Made by a program: the position numbers and the translations under genes. A stretch of 64,000 nt of DNA from Arthrobacter sp042667405. Its GTDB lineage: Bacteria > Actinomycetota > Actinomycetes > Actinomycetales > Micrococcaceae. Of this stretch, positions 8,731 to 17,039 are shown in pieces; positions within the stretch are counted from its first letter, which is position 1, and each line of letters begins with the position of its first letter. The stretch is taken from positions 620,001-684,000 of the forward strand of contig NZ_JBHVAL010000001.1 in the NCBI RefSeq assembly GCF_042667405.1, in the 5' to 3' direction. Under the pieces are notes generated by a model. It saw only the letters and a program-made list of their open reading frames with translations, did not search any database and was not told where the DNA came from.

Positions 8731-9555
8731 CTATTTAGGGGCTGGGGCAGCGTCCACGGCACCACCGTAGCGCCTATCGCGTTTGGCATAAATTTCGACG
8801 GCGTCCCACAAGGTGCGCCTGTCAACGTCCGGCCAGAGGGTGTCCATAAACACGAATTCCGCGTAAGCAGATTGCCACAGCAGGAAGTTGGAGAGCCGCT
8901 GCTCCCCCGAACTCCGCAGGAAGAGGTCGACATCCGGCAGGTCGGGCTCGTCCAGATACTTCTGGATGGTCTTTTCGGTGACCGAACCCGGCTTGAGCCG
9001 CCCCGCTGCAACGTCTTCGGCAATCGCGGATACAGCGTCGGCAATCTCAGCCCGTCCGCCGTAATTAACACACATGGTCAACGTGCAGGTGTCATTGGCC
9101 CTGGTGTATTCCTCGGCTTCCTCCAGTTCCTTGATCACTGAGCCCCAGAGACGGGGCCGGCGACCGGCCCAGCGGATCCTGACGCCCCATTCGTCCAACT
9201 GGTTTCGCTGCCTGCGTAGCACATCCTTGTTAAATCCCATGAGGAAGCGAACTTCTTCAGGTGAGCGGCGCCAGTTCTCCGTCGAGAACGCATAGACGCT
9301 GACGTACTTGATACCGAGCTCGATGGCTCCCGCCATGACATCCAGAAGGGCAGGCTCGCCGGCCTTGTGGCCTTCGATCCGGGGCAGCCCACGCTGATTG
9401 GCCCATCGCCCGTTGCCATCCATGACAATCGCAACGTGCTGCGGGATAAGCTCACTTGGAATGCTTGGCGGAACCGCTCCGGAAGGATGCGCATAAGGCG
9501 CCTTTACCGGGGTAGTCCGGGCCGCCGTCGTCTTGCTTTTCTTACCAAGTGCCAC
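8731..9555 (-). CDS. uppS: Isoprenyl transferase (undecaprenyl/polyprenyl diphosphate synthase)
   Basis: Cis-prenyltransferase that elongates allylic diphosphates with isopentenyl diphosphate to make the lipid carrier for cell-wall synthesis. Motifs are HVAIVMDGNGRWA with the catalytic Asp at about residue 46, FSTENWRRS, CVNYGGRAEI and DLFLRSSGEQRLSNFLLWQS. I chose GTG at 9555, 2 nt after the recO stop, with GGAGC upstream. A longer frame reaches 9609 and would overlap recO by 52 nt. The first 35 residues are a basic, Pro-rich extension. It is cotranscribed with recO, an order that is usual in actinobacteria. Confidence 0.92.
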   Translation of the reverse strand: MALGKKSKTTAARTTPVKAPYAHPSGAVPPSIPSELIPQHVAIVMDGNGRWANQRGLPRIEGHKAGEPALLDVMAGAIELGIKYVSVYAFSTENWRRSPEEVRFLMGFNKDVLRRQRNQLDEWGVRIRWAGRRPRLWGSVIKELEEAEEYTRANDTCTLTMCVNYGGRAEIADAVSAIAEDVAAGRLKPGSVTEKTIQKYLDEPDLPDVDLFLRSSGEQRLSNFLLWQSAYAEFVFMDTLWPDVDRRTLWDAVEIYAKRDRRYGGAVDAAPAPK

Positions 9556-9557
9556 TG

Positions 9558-10325
9558 TCAGCTTCGCTCCACATGTTTGAGGGATTTCAAGGCGCGTTCC
9601 AAATGCCATTGCAAGTAGCTTGCCACCAGGCCTGCGGCTTCACGGCGGTGCCGCGGATCCGAGGCGTCAGCGACGACCCAGTCGCCCGTCAACAGAGCCC
9701 CAAGCAGGACGACGGTCTCGGCTGCCGGTGCCGGCGATCCGGGCGGCCTGCAGTCCCCACAGACCATGCCACCTAACGGGGCGGCAAAGGCCGTATGCGG
9801 TCCAGGGCGGCCACACCGGGCACACGATGTAAAACTCGGAGCCCATCCTCCTGTGGCCAACGCGCGCAGAAGATAGGAGTCAAGGATCAATTCCGGCGGA
9901 TGATCCGAACGGCTCAGTGCTGCCAGCGCACCCACAAGAAGGTTGTACTGCGCCGTCCCTGATTCGGAGTCGGCGTCCGTCAGCTTTTCGGCGGTCTCGG
10001 TCATGGCCGCAGCTACCGTAAACCGGCCGTAATCGGCGGCGATGCTGCTTCCGTAGGCACCCTTCGCCACGGCCTGGGTGACAATGTCCAACGTCCGGCC
10101 GGAAACCAGCTGCAGGTCCGCCACCATAAAGGGTTCAAGCCTGGCTCCGAAGCGGCTGCTCGTCCTTCGGACTCCCTTGGCCACGGCACGCACTTGCCCA
10201 TGGTGTTTGGTGAGCAAGGTAATGATGCGGTCCGCCTCGCCCAGCTTATGGGTACGGAGCACTACGGCGTCGTCCCGATAGGCCCGGGCGGCAAACGATG
10301 GATTGGCCACATCTAATCTTCGCAC
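9558..10325 (-). CDS. recO: DNA repair protein RecO
   Basis: Recombination mediator of the RecFOR pathway that anneals single strands and loads RecA at gaps. The 255-residue protein has an N-terminal OB-fold (YRDDAVVLRTHKLGEADRI) and a four-cysteine zinc site (CARCGRPG near 172 and CGDC near 197). The GTG start at 10325 has only a weak ribosome-binding site; GTG at 10310 is an alternative that starts VANPSF. It precedes uppS by 2 nt. leuA lies downstream of a 69-nt gap on the upstream side and reads in the same direction. Confidence 0.92.
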   Translation of the reverse strand: MRRLDVANPSFAARAYRDDAVVLRTHKLGEADRIITLLTKHHGQVRAVAKGVRRTSSRFGARLEPFMVADLQLVSGRTLDIVTQAVAKGAYGSSIAADYGRFTVAAAMTETAEKLTDADSESGTAQYNLLVGALAALSRSDHPPELILDSYLLRALATGGWAPSFTSCARCGRPGPHTAFAAPLGGMVCGDCRPPGSPAPAAETVVLLGALLTGDWVVADASDPRHRREAAGLVASYLQWHLERALKSLKHVERS

Positions 10326-10394
10326 TAAGCCTGGACCCGGGATGGCCGCCGGACCGTGCGGTGACAGAGTTTCCTGTCACCACACGGTTCCTGG

Positions 10395-12134
10395 TTATGC
10401 CTGGGCGTCGCGGACGGCCCTGTTCACAGCCGAAATCAACGCCTTGAGCGAGGACGTCGTGGTGCTGGGGTCAATGCCCACTCCCCACAGGACGCGCTCT
10501 CCGACAGCGCACTCGACGTACGCGGCAGCGCTGGCGCTGCCGCCCTCTGACAGGGCGTGCTCGCTGTAGTCCAGGACGCGGACGTCGACGCCGTCCTGGT
10601 GCAGAATGTCCAGCAGTGCCGCGATGGGACCGTTGCCGTGTCCGGTGCGTCGAACTTCGGCACCGTCGATCCGCAGGTTCGCACTCATGGTCATGGCGCC
10701 GGCTTCATCAGTTTCGGTGCTCACGCTGCCCAGCGTGTAGCGGCCCCACTGGGCCTGCTCTTCGTCCGATGGCAGGTATTCGTCCTGGAAGATCTGCCAC
10801 AGCTGGGATCCGCTGACTTCGCCACCGACAGCATCCGTGCGCCGCTGGATAACACCGGAAAACTCAATCTGGGCCCGACGCGGCAAGTCCAGGTTGTGCT
10901 CATTCTTCAGCAGGTACGCAACGCCACCCTTGCCGGACTGGGAGTTGACCCGGATGACGGCTTCGTAGCTGCGCCCCAGGTCCTTCGGGTCGATCGGCAG
11001 GTAGGGCACCTGCCAGGTGAAGTCATCCACGGACTTGTCGGCAGCGGCGGCATCCTTCTCAAGGGCTTCGAAGCCCTTCTTGATGGCGTCCTGGTGCGAA
11101 CCGGAGAACGCGGTGAAGACCAGGTCGCCACCATAGGGTGAGCGCTCCGGAACAGGCAGCTGGTTGCAGTACTCCACGGTTCGGCGGATCTCATCGATAT
11201 CCGAGAAGTCGATCATGGGGTCCACGCCCTGGACAAACATGTTCAGTCCGAGCGTCACCAGGTCCACGTTGCCGGTGCGTTCGCCGTTTCCGAAGAGGCA
11301 ACCCTCAATACGGTCCGCGCCGGCCAGGTAGCCGAGTTCGGCGGCTGCAACTCCAGTGCCACGGTCGTTGTGGGGGTGCAGGGAGATGATGATGCCTTCG
11401 CGGGGGTGCAGGTTGCGGTGCATCCACTCGATCGAATCGGCATAGACGTTCGGGGTGGCCATTTCCACGGTGGCCGGCAGGTTGATGATGACCTGCTTGT
11501 CGGCTGATGCCTCAAAAACGTCGGCGATGGCGTTGCACACGCGTGCGGCGTACTCGAGCTCGGTTCCCGTGAAGGACTCAGGCGAGTATTCGTAGGTGAT
11601 GTGCGTGTCCGTCAGCGTTTCTTCATATTTCTTGCAGAGGCGCGCGCCCTGCAGTGCGATGTCCAGGATTCCGTCTTCGTCCTGGTTGAACACCACACGG
11701 CGCTGCAGAACGGACGTGGAGTTGTACAGGTGGACAATGGCCTGCTTCGCGCCGACCAGGGACTCATAGGTCCGCTCGATCAGGTGTTCCCGCGCCTGCG
11801 TCAAAACCTGGATGGTGACGTCGTCGGGAATATGACCGCCCTCGATCAGCTGACGGACAAAATCGAAGTCGGTCTGTGATGCGGACGGGAAACCTACTTC
11901 GATTTCCTTGTAGCCCATCTTGACCAGCAATTGGAACATCTTCAGCTTGCGGGCCGGGCTCATGGGGTCGATCAGCGCCTGGTTGCCGTCCCGGAGGTCA
12001 ACAGCACACCACCGCGGAGCTTTGGTGATGACCTTGTCCGGCCAAGTACGGTCAGGAACCTCAACGGTGATCTGGTCCTGGAACGGCACGTAGCGGTGAG
12101 TGGGCATACCGGAGGGCTTTTGTGCATTACGCAT
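10395..12134 (-). CDS. leuA: 2-isopropylmalate synthase
   Basis: First committed enzyme of leucine synthesis: condenses acetyl-CoA with 2-oxoisovalerate. It is the long actinobacterial form of 579 residues with the HMGL-like TIM barrel (WCAVDLRDGNQALIDPMS, metal and substrate site), HPHNDRGTG, and a C-terminal LeuA dimer/regulatory domain that binds leucine. I start it at ATG 12134 (MRNAQKPSGMP) with AAAAGG about 10 nt upstream; the frame is open to 12182 without a better site. The 5' region carries a leucine leader peptide and a hairpin, so expression is likely tuned to leucyl-tRNA in addition to feedback inhibition of the enzyme. Confidence 0.96.
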   Translation of the reverse strand: MRNAQKPSGMPTHRYVPFQDQITVEVPDRTWPDKVITKAPRWCAVDLRDGNQALIDPMSPARKLKMFQLLVKMGYKEIEVGFPSASQTDFDFVRQLIEGGHIPDDVTIQVLTQAREHLIERTYESLVGAKQAIVHLYNSTSVLQRRVVFNQDEDGILDIALQGARLCKKYEETLTDTHITYEYSPESFTGTELEYAARVCNAIADVFEASADKQVIINLPATVEMATPNVYADSIEWMHRNLHPREGIIISLHPHNDRGTGVAAAELGYLAGADRIEGCLFGNGERTGNVDLVTLGLNMFVQGVDPMIDFSDIDEIRRTVEYCNQLPVPERSPYGGDLVFTAFSGSHQDAIKKGFEALEKDAAAADKSVDDFTWQVPYLPIDPKDLGRSYEAVIRVNSQSGKGGVAYLLKNEHNLDLPRRAQIEFSGVIQRRTDAVGGEVSGSQLWQIFQDEYLPSDEEQAQWGRYTLGSVSTETDEAGAMTMSANLRIDGAEVRRTGHGNGPIAALLDILHQDGVDVRVLDYSEHALSEGGSASAAAYVECAVGERVLWGVGIDPSTTTSSLKALISAVNRAVRDAQA

Positions 12135-12191
12135 GATGTGTGGCCTTTTCTCTAAGAACTGTATGAAAGCTTGGCCGGACACAACGAAACT

Positions 12192-12240
12192 CCGCGGCGA
12201 GGGTGGCCCAGCGTCAAACAGCTATCAGGCCTCGCCGCGG
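12192..12240 (-). promoter_or_regulatory. leuA attenuator hairpin (LEU-element region)
   Basis: An 11-bp perfect stem (CCGCGGCGAGG at 12240-12230 pairing with CCTCGCCGCGG at 12202-12192) has a 27-nt loop. The 5' arm lies inside the leader-peptide codons for Arg-Gly-Glu, directly after the three Leu codons, so a ribosome stalled on Leu would mask it. The run AGTTTCGTT follows the 3' arm, a weak T-tract. A structured LEU element upstream of leuA is known in actinobacteria; a pseudoknot pairing was not resolved by eye. Confidence 0.7.
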
Positions 12241-12269
12241 CAGCTAAGAAGAAGCATTTCCGCACGCAC
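12225..12269 (-). CDS. Leucine leader peptide of leuA
   Basis: A short frame with three consecutive Leu CTT codons. From the GTG at 12269 it reads MRAEMLLLSCRGEA and stops at TGA (12225-12227). An internal ATG at 12257 gives MLLLSCRGEA. The GTG sits exactly 7 nt after a TACTGT -10 box with no Shine-Dalgarno, so translation would be leaderless. It overlaps the 5' arm of the attenuator hairpin. Together with the position upstream of leuA, this fits ribosome-mediated attenuation by leucine supply. It is far shorter than ordinary genes and easily missed. Confidence 0.75.
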   Translation of the reverse strand: MRAEMLLLSCRGEA

Positions 12270-12275
12270 AAAATT

Positions 12276-12281
12276 ACAGTA
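12276..12281 (-). promoter_or_regulatory. -10 element of the leuA leader promoter
   Basis: TACTGT on the minus strand is followed by 6 nt and the GTG of the leader peptide at 12269. The divergent TATGAT of the peptidase gene lies only 10 bp away, so the two promoters overlap back to back. Confidence 0.55.
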
Positions 12282-12291
12282 GCACGGTGCG

Positions 12292-12297
12292 TATGAT
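12292..12297 (+). promoter_or_regulatory. -10 element for the M13 peptidase gene
   Basis: TATGAT is close to consensus and would place the transcription start near 12304, giving an mRNA leader of about 80 nt before the GTG at 12384. No convincing -35 is seen. Confidence 0.45.
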
Positions 12298-12383
12298 GAC
12301 AGTGCAACACCTCATGCAACGTCCACTATGCAGACGCCGCGGCGGTGGCAACGCCGACTGCAGCGTCCATTCAAGGAGCCACA

Positions 12384-14336
12384 GTGCCACAGTCGGGGAT
12401 CACTCTTTCGAATATCGACCACAGCGTCCGGCCCCAGGACGACCTTTATCAACACGTCAACGGCGCGTGGCTCAACAGCACAACGATTCCCGACGACAGG
12501 CCCTTGGAGGGGACGTTCACCGCTTTACGCGATGGTGCCGAACTCGCAGTCAAGGCCATCATCGAAGAGGCCGCCGGCAAGGGTGAATCCGCCACAGGTA
12601 TCGAACAGAAAGTGGGCGGGCTTTACGCAAGCTTCATGGACGAGGGCGCGGCAGAAGCAAAAGGAATCGACCCCGTGCGGCCGCGTCTTGATGAGGTACG
12701 CGCGGTGGAATCGACCCCGGAGTTGGCGGGCCTCATCGGTCGGCTTTTCCGCTCGGACGTGTCCGGCCTCTTTTCGATCTACCCCGCGCCCGACGCAGGC
12801 AACCCTGAGCGCATCCTGCTGTACATCGGACAGGGCGGCCTGGGCTTGCCTGATGAGTCTTACTACCGCGAAGAAAAGTTTGCCGGCATCGTGACGGCCT
12901 ACAGCGGCTACATCGAAAAGCTTTTCACCCTTGCCGGCATCCCCGACGCTGCGCAGGCTGCCCAACGCGTGGTCGCGCTTGAGACAGCCTTGGCATCGCA
13001 TCACTGGGACAACGTCACGCTCAGGGATCCCCAGAAAACCTACAACCTGAAGTCCGCAGAAGAGGCAACAGCGCTGTTCCCCTTGCTGGACACTTGGTTC
13101 GACGCGGCGCGGGTGGACGTGGAAAAGCGTCAGGAAATTGTTGTCAGCACCCCCGACTTCTTCACTGGTGCTGCCGGTTTGCTGGAATCCGAGCCTCTTC
13201 AGACCTGGAAGGAATGGCTGACACTCCGGGTCCTCAGTTCGGCCGCCCCCTACTTGTCCTCCGCCTTCGTAGACACCAACTTCGATTTCTACGGCACAAC
13301 CCTCAGCGGAACGCCACAGAACAGGGAACGCTGGAAGCGTGGGGTTTCGGTTGTGGAGGCAGCACTTGGCGAGGCAGTTGGCCAGATCTACGTCGAACGG
13401 CACTTCCCCGCCGGTCACAAGGCGCGGATGGAGACCCTGGTAGCCAATTTGATCGAGGCCTACCGCGAAAGCATCACGTCATTGGAGTGGATGGGCGAGG
13501 AGACCAAGAAGGAAGCCCTGAAGAAGTTGGACGCGTTCCGTCCCAAGATTGGCTTCCCGGAGAAATGGATCGACTACTCGGCCGTGGAGATCGACCCCAA
13601 CGACCTTCTCGGCAACGTTGAGCGCGCCCATGACGCCGACGTGGAGCGTCACCTGGACGAGATCGGCAAGCCAGTTGACCTGACGAAGTGGCTGATGACG
13701 CCCCAGACAGTCAACGCCTACTACCACCCCATGTTGAATGAGATTGTGTTCCCGGCTGCCATCCTCCAACCGCCTTTCTTCACCGCGGAAGCGGACGACG
13801 CCGTGAACTACGGTGGGATCGGCGCAGTGATCGGGCACGAGATTGGCCACGGCTTCGACGATCAGGGATCGCAGTTCGATGGCAGCGGCGCACTGCGTAA
13901 CTGGTGGACCGAGGACGACCGCAAGGCCTTCGAAGCGCTCACTGCAAAACTCGTGGCCCAATTCGACGCTCTATCACCGTATGCCGCACCGGATCACAAG
14001 GTGAACGGCAAACTTACCCTGGGCGAGAACATCGGAGACCTTGGCGGACTGACCATTGCCTACAAGGCCTACCTGCTGAGCCTGGGCGGAAAAGAACCGG
14101 AAGTCATTGACGGCTTTACCGGCCAGCAAAGGTTCTTCATGTCCTGGGCTGCCGGATGGCGCCAGGTCATCCGCACAGAGGAAGCCATCCGCAGGCTCGC
14201 CACCGACCCGCACTCCCCCAATGAGTTCCGCACCAACGCCATCGCCCGAAACCTCGATGCTTTCCATGAGGCCTTCCGCGTGGGCGAAGCTGACGGAATG
14301 TGGGCTGAGCCGCAGGAACGCGTCAGCATCTGGTAA
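12384..14336 (+). CDS. M13 family zinc metallopeptidase (neprilysin/PepO type)
   Basis: A 650-residue endopeptidase of the neprilysin family. The zinc motif HEIGH is at residues 485-489 and the third ligand with its partner in ENIGDLGG at 548-555. NAYYHPMLNEIVFPAAILQPPFF before the zinc site and the C-terminal VRTNA-like stretch are typical of the family. There is no signal peptide or membrane anchor, so this bacterial form is cytosolic or unconventionally exported. The start is GTG 12384 because AAGGAG lies 5 nt upstream; GTG 12345 has no such site. It is divergent from leuA. Actinobacterial members are often annotated PepO. Confidence 0.93.
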   Translation: MPQSGITLSNIDHSVRPQDDLYQHVNGAWLNSTTIPDDRPLEGTFTALRDGAELAVKAIIEEAAGKGESATGIEQKVGGLYASFMDEGAAEAKGIDPVRPRLDEVRAVESTPELAGLIGRLFRSDVSGLFSIYPAPDAGNPERILLYIGQGGLGLPDESYYREEKFAGIVTAYSGYIEKLFTLAGIPDAAQAAQRVVALETALASHHWDNVTLRDPQKTYNLKSAEEATALFPLLDTWFDAARVDVEKRQEIVVSTPDFFTGAAGLLESEPLQTWKEWLTLRVLSSAAPYLSSAFVDTNFDFYGTTLSGTPQNRERWKRGVSVVEAALGEAVGQIYVERHFPAGHKARMETLVANLIEAYRESITSLEWMGEETKKEALKKLDAFRPKIGFPEKWIDYSAVEIDPNDLLGNVERAHDADVERHLDEIGKPVDLTKWLMTPQTVNAYYHPMLNEIVFPAAILQPPFFTAEADDAVNYGGIGAVIGHEIGHGFDDQGSQFDGSGALRNWWTEDDRKAFEALTAKLVAQFDALSPYAAPDHKVNGKLTLGENIGDLGGLTIAYKAYLLSLGGKEPEVIDGFTGQQRFFMSWAAGWRQVIRTEEAIRRLATDPHSPNEFRTNAIARNLDAFHEAFRVGEADGMWAEPQERVSIW

Positions 14337-14348
14337 TTGAACGCACGA

Positions 14349-14386
14349 GAAAGGCCGGGTCAGTTAGTCAACTGGCCCGGCCTTTC
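14349..14386. terminator. Bidirectional terminator after the M13 peptidase gene
   Basis: A 17-bp stem (14349-14365 with 14370-14386, one G-T wobble) has the 4-nt loop AGTC. It begins GAAAGGCCGGG and ends CCCGGCCTTTC. It lies between convergent genes and has A/T-rich stem ends on both strands. Confidence 0.85.
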
Positions 14387-14409
14387 GTATGAGTCGCTTG
14401 CGTTGACCG

Positions 14410-15969
14410 CTATTGATCGATGTAGAGCGGGTTCACCTGCTGGCACACGGCGTCCTTGGCGGTTTGGTTAACCACATCGGAGGGTACCGAGGCTGCGCCG
14501 TAGGCCGTGCCGCTTGTGAAGTCCGTACCGAGGTAGAGCTGAACACCAGCCACACCGGGTGCCTCTTGAACCTGAGCAGCAGGTATGCCATAGAGCTTGG
14601 CGACGTCAGCGGCCACGTCCGCAAAGCCAGTTCCGTAGTAAAGCACGGTTTGGTCGACGGGGTTGGCCAGATAGGACACAGCCTGAGCGAATCCGGCACC
14701 CGTGAGAACAGCCATCAATTCCTGCGCCCGGGTAGCGACGCCACTGCCGTTGGCCACTGAAACAGGCTGAATCGCCTTGTCGTAGGCAGGCGCGGCAGGC
14801 GTTGTGGCTGTCGGCTCCGGTGCCGGGCTTTCTGACGGTGAGGGTGTAGCCGTCGCACCGGGGGTGGTGAGATCGAGGTCCGCGCGCAGTGCTGCGAACA
14901 GCTGGGACGCTTGGGGCTCAACCAGCTCGAGCCGGTTGGGGTCGACTGCTGCAGCCTGGGTAGGCACAGCCACGAACGCAACCTTGGACACATCAATGTC
15001 CTTCAGTCGCCCACCTATGGTCAACAGCGAAGGGACAGAGGCGAGGCCCTCGTCCACTGTCAGGTTTTGGGTCACGACATCTGCGATCTGGAGCAGCCGC
15101 TGCGGGTTGCCCAGCGTGCCTTCGCTCTTGAGCTTTCGAGTCAGGGAGGAAAGGAAAGCCTGCTGGCCCTTGATGCGGCCCAGGTCGCCTCCGTCGCCGA
15201 ACGCATGCCTGGTGCGCAGGAAGGCCAGAGCTTGCTCGCCTTCAACCAACGAGTCGCCCTTCGGCAGGCGGAGCCGGGAATCCGGATCAAAGACGGGATC
15301 GCTGACGCACACATTTACACCGCCGACGGCGTGGGAAAGCTCCTTGACGGCGTTGAAGTCCGCCATCATGAAGTGGTCGATTTCCAGGCCTGTCAGTTTA
15401 TTGATGGTGTCGACCGCGCATCCGATGCCCGCCTCTGCCATGGCCTCGTTGATCATCACGCCGCTTCGGGCGGGAAAGGTCTGGTTGTTGGTGCGGTCGG
15501 TGCACTGGGGAACGTTGACCAACAAATCCCGCGGAAAGCTGAGGACATTGACGCGCTTGTTGTCGGCAGAGATGTCCAGCAGCATCATGACATCCGAGTG
15601 ACCATACCCCGTGGAGTCTTCGCTGGTGCCGTATTCGGCATTCTTGCCGTCACGGGTATCAGAGCCAAGGATCAGGATCTGGAGCCGGTCGGTCTTGTCA
15701 TTGGCCGTGGCCTCACCTGCGTTGCGGCTCTCATCAGCACTCAAGGGTGCCTTGGTGATATTGCTCTGGAGTCGGATAAACCAGAAAGCAGCAAACGCGA
15801 CGCCGGCGACCAACGCCACGGACACCACGCCCGTGACAATTTTCAACCAAAGAGGCAGACCCTTGCGCTCATTCATATGGCGCGGAGTGCCATCGGCATC
15901 CGCTCCATGGCGTGCCGCAACGGGGCCAGCGGTGCCGGTGCCCTCCGGGCGGGCGTCACGACGTCGCAC
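14410..15969 (-). CDS. LytR-CpsA-Psr (LCP) family protein with LytR_C domain
   Basis: Membrane-anchored enzyme of the LCP family, which transfers secondary glycopolymers such as teichoic acids or arabinogalactan-like polymers from lipid carrier to peptidoglycan. The 519-residue protein has a cytosolic N-terminus, one membrane helix at about 43-68, the LCP catalytic domain from about 95 to 300 (ILILGSDTRDG, SDVMMLLDIS, LSFPRDLLV, FLRTRHAFGDGGDLGRIKGQQ), a Pro/Thr/Ala linker near 370-400 and a C-terminal LytR_C domain. Pyrophosphate-contacting Asp and Arg residues are present. The GTG start at 15969 follows AAGGAAAGG. It lies downstream of era, probably with its own promoter. Confidence 0.92.
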   Translation of the reverse strand: MRRRDARPEGTGTAGPVAARHGADADGTPRHMNERKGLPLWLKIVTGVVSVALVAGVAFAAFWFIRLQSNITKAPLSADESRNAGEATANDKTDRLQILILGSDTRDGKNAEYGTSEDSTGYGHSDVMMLLDISADNKRVNVLSFPRDLLVNVPQCTDRTNNQTFPARSGVMINEAMAEAGIGCAVDTINKLTGLEIDHFMMADFNAVKELSHAVGGVNVCVSDPVFDPDSRLRLPKGDSLVEGEQALAFLRTRHAFGDGGDLGRIKGQQAFLSSLTRKLKSEGTLGNPQRLLQIADVVTQNLTVDEGLASVPSLLTIGGRLKDIDVSKVAFVAVPTQAAAVDPNRLELVEPQASQLFAALRADLDLTTPGATATPSPSESPAPEPTATTPAAPAYDKAIQPVSVANGSGVATRAQELMAVLTGAGFAQAVSYLANPVDQTVLYYGTGFADVAADVAKLYGIPAAQVQEAPGVAGVQLYLGTDFTSGTAYGAASVPSDVVNQTAKDAVCQQVNPLYIDQ

Positions 15970-16008
15970 TATTCGGTTTACCTTTCCTTAAACAGCTCGA
16001 TCCCCGCA

Positions 16009-16014
16009 ATCATA
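16009..16014 (-). promoter_or_regulatory. Candidate promoter of the LCP gene
   Basis: A TATGAT -10 hexamer lies about 40 nt before the GTG start. A GGAACTT sequence, resembling the -35 of ECF sigma factors, sits about 16 nt upstream, but the typical ECF -10 is not seen. This is a single-site observation. Confidence 0.35.
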
Positions 16015-16076
16015 GTTGCCGTTTCTGGGAAGTTCCTTATCGGGCCGGGAGCCACGCCGGATCCAGCTTTGTCGGC

Positions 16077-17039
16077 CTAGAACCCGAGTTTGACCAGCTG
16101 CTTGGGATCGCGCTGCCAGTCCTTGGCGACTTTGACATGCAAATCGAGGTAAATCCGGGTACCAAGAAGGGTTTCGATGCCCTTTCGGGCATTGGTCCCG
16201 ACTTCACGCAGCCGACTGCCGCCCTTGCCGATAATGATGGCCTTCTGGGAGGGACGCTCCACGTAGAGATTGACGCGGACGTCCAGGAGCGGATTGTCCT
16301 CAGTGCGGCCTTCACGCGGCACGATCTCCTCCACCACTACGGCCAACGAATGCGGAAGCTCATCCCGCACACCTTCCAAAGCCGCTTCCCGGATGAGCTC
16401 GGCGATCATCACCGCTTCGGGCTCATCGGTAAGCTCGCCATCCGGGTAAAGGGGCGGCGAGGGGGGCATGTGGCTGATCAGAACGTCGGCGACGGTGGAA
16501 ACCTGGAAGCCGTCGGCCGCCGAGACCGGAACGATGTCAGCCCACCCTGCTTCGCCCAGGACCTCCCTGCCCAGCTCGGCGACGGCGAGCAACTGCTCCG
16601 TCAGGGCCTGGCGGTCCACGAGGTCGGTTTTGGTCACCAACGCGACGATCGGCTTGCGTCCGACGCCGGCCAGCTGGGCGGCAATGAACTTATCGCCAGG
16701 ACCAATCTTTTCGTTGGCGGGCAGGCAGAATCCGATGGCGTCGACTTCAGCCAAAGTGTCGGCAACAAGCTCGTTCAGCCGCTTGCCGAGAAGGGTACGG
16801 GGACGGTGCAGACCCGGCGTGTCCACGAGAATCAATTGTGCGTCCTCGCGGTGGACAATGCCGCGGATGGTGTGGCGCGTCGTCTGCGGCTTGGCTGAAG
16901 TGATCGCTACCTTCTGGCCAACAAGGGCATTGGTCAGGGTGGACTTGCCGGCATTCGGCCGACCGACCAGCACCGAGAAGCCCGCGTGAAAGCCGCCGAA
17001 GTCGCTGTCGGCGTCGAATTTCTTATTTTGCTTGCTCAC
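16077..17039 (-). CDS. era: GTPase Era
   Basis: Essential GTPase that binds the 3' end of 16S rRNA and helps mature the 30S subunit. The 320-residue protein has G1 GRPNAGKST at about 26-34, G2/G3 (TTRHTIRG, VDTPGLHRP), G4 TKTD, and a C-terminal KH domain with IIGKGGSRLREVG. I start it at GTG 17039 with GGGAG 8 nt upstream; this overlaps the end of the CBS-domain gene by 17 nt. It is the last gene of the overlapping phoH-ybeY-CBS-era operon, so its translation is likely coupled to the upstream gene. Confidence 0.96.
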   Translation of the reverse strand: MSKQNKKFDADSDFGGFHAGFSVLVGRPNAGKSTLTNALVGQKVAITSAKPQTTRHTIRGIVHREDAQLILVDTPGLHRPRTLLGKRLNELVADTLAEVDAIGFCLPANEKIGPGDKFIAAQLAGVGRKPIVALVTKTDLVDRQALTEQLLAVAELGREVLGEAGWADIVPVSAADGFQVSTVADVLISHMPPSPPLYPDGELTDEPEAVMIAELIREAALEGVRDELPHSLAVVVEEIVPREGRTEDNPLLDVRVNLYVERPSQKAIIIGKGGSRLREVGTNARKGIETLLGTRIYLDLHVKVAKDWQRDPKQLVKLGF

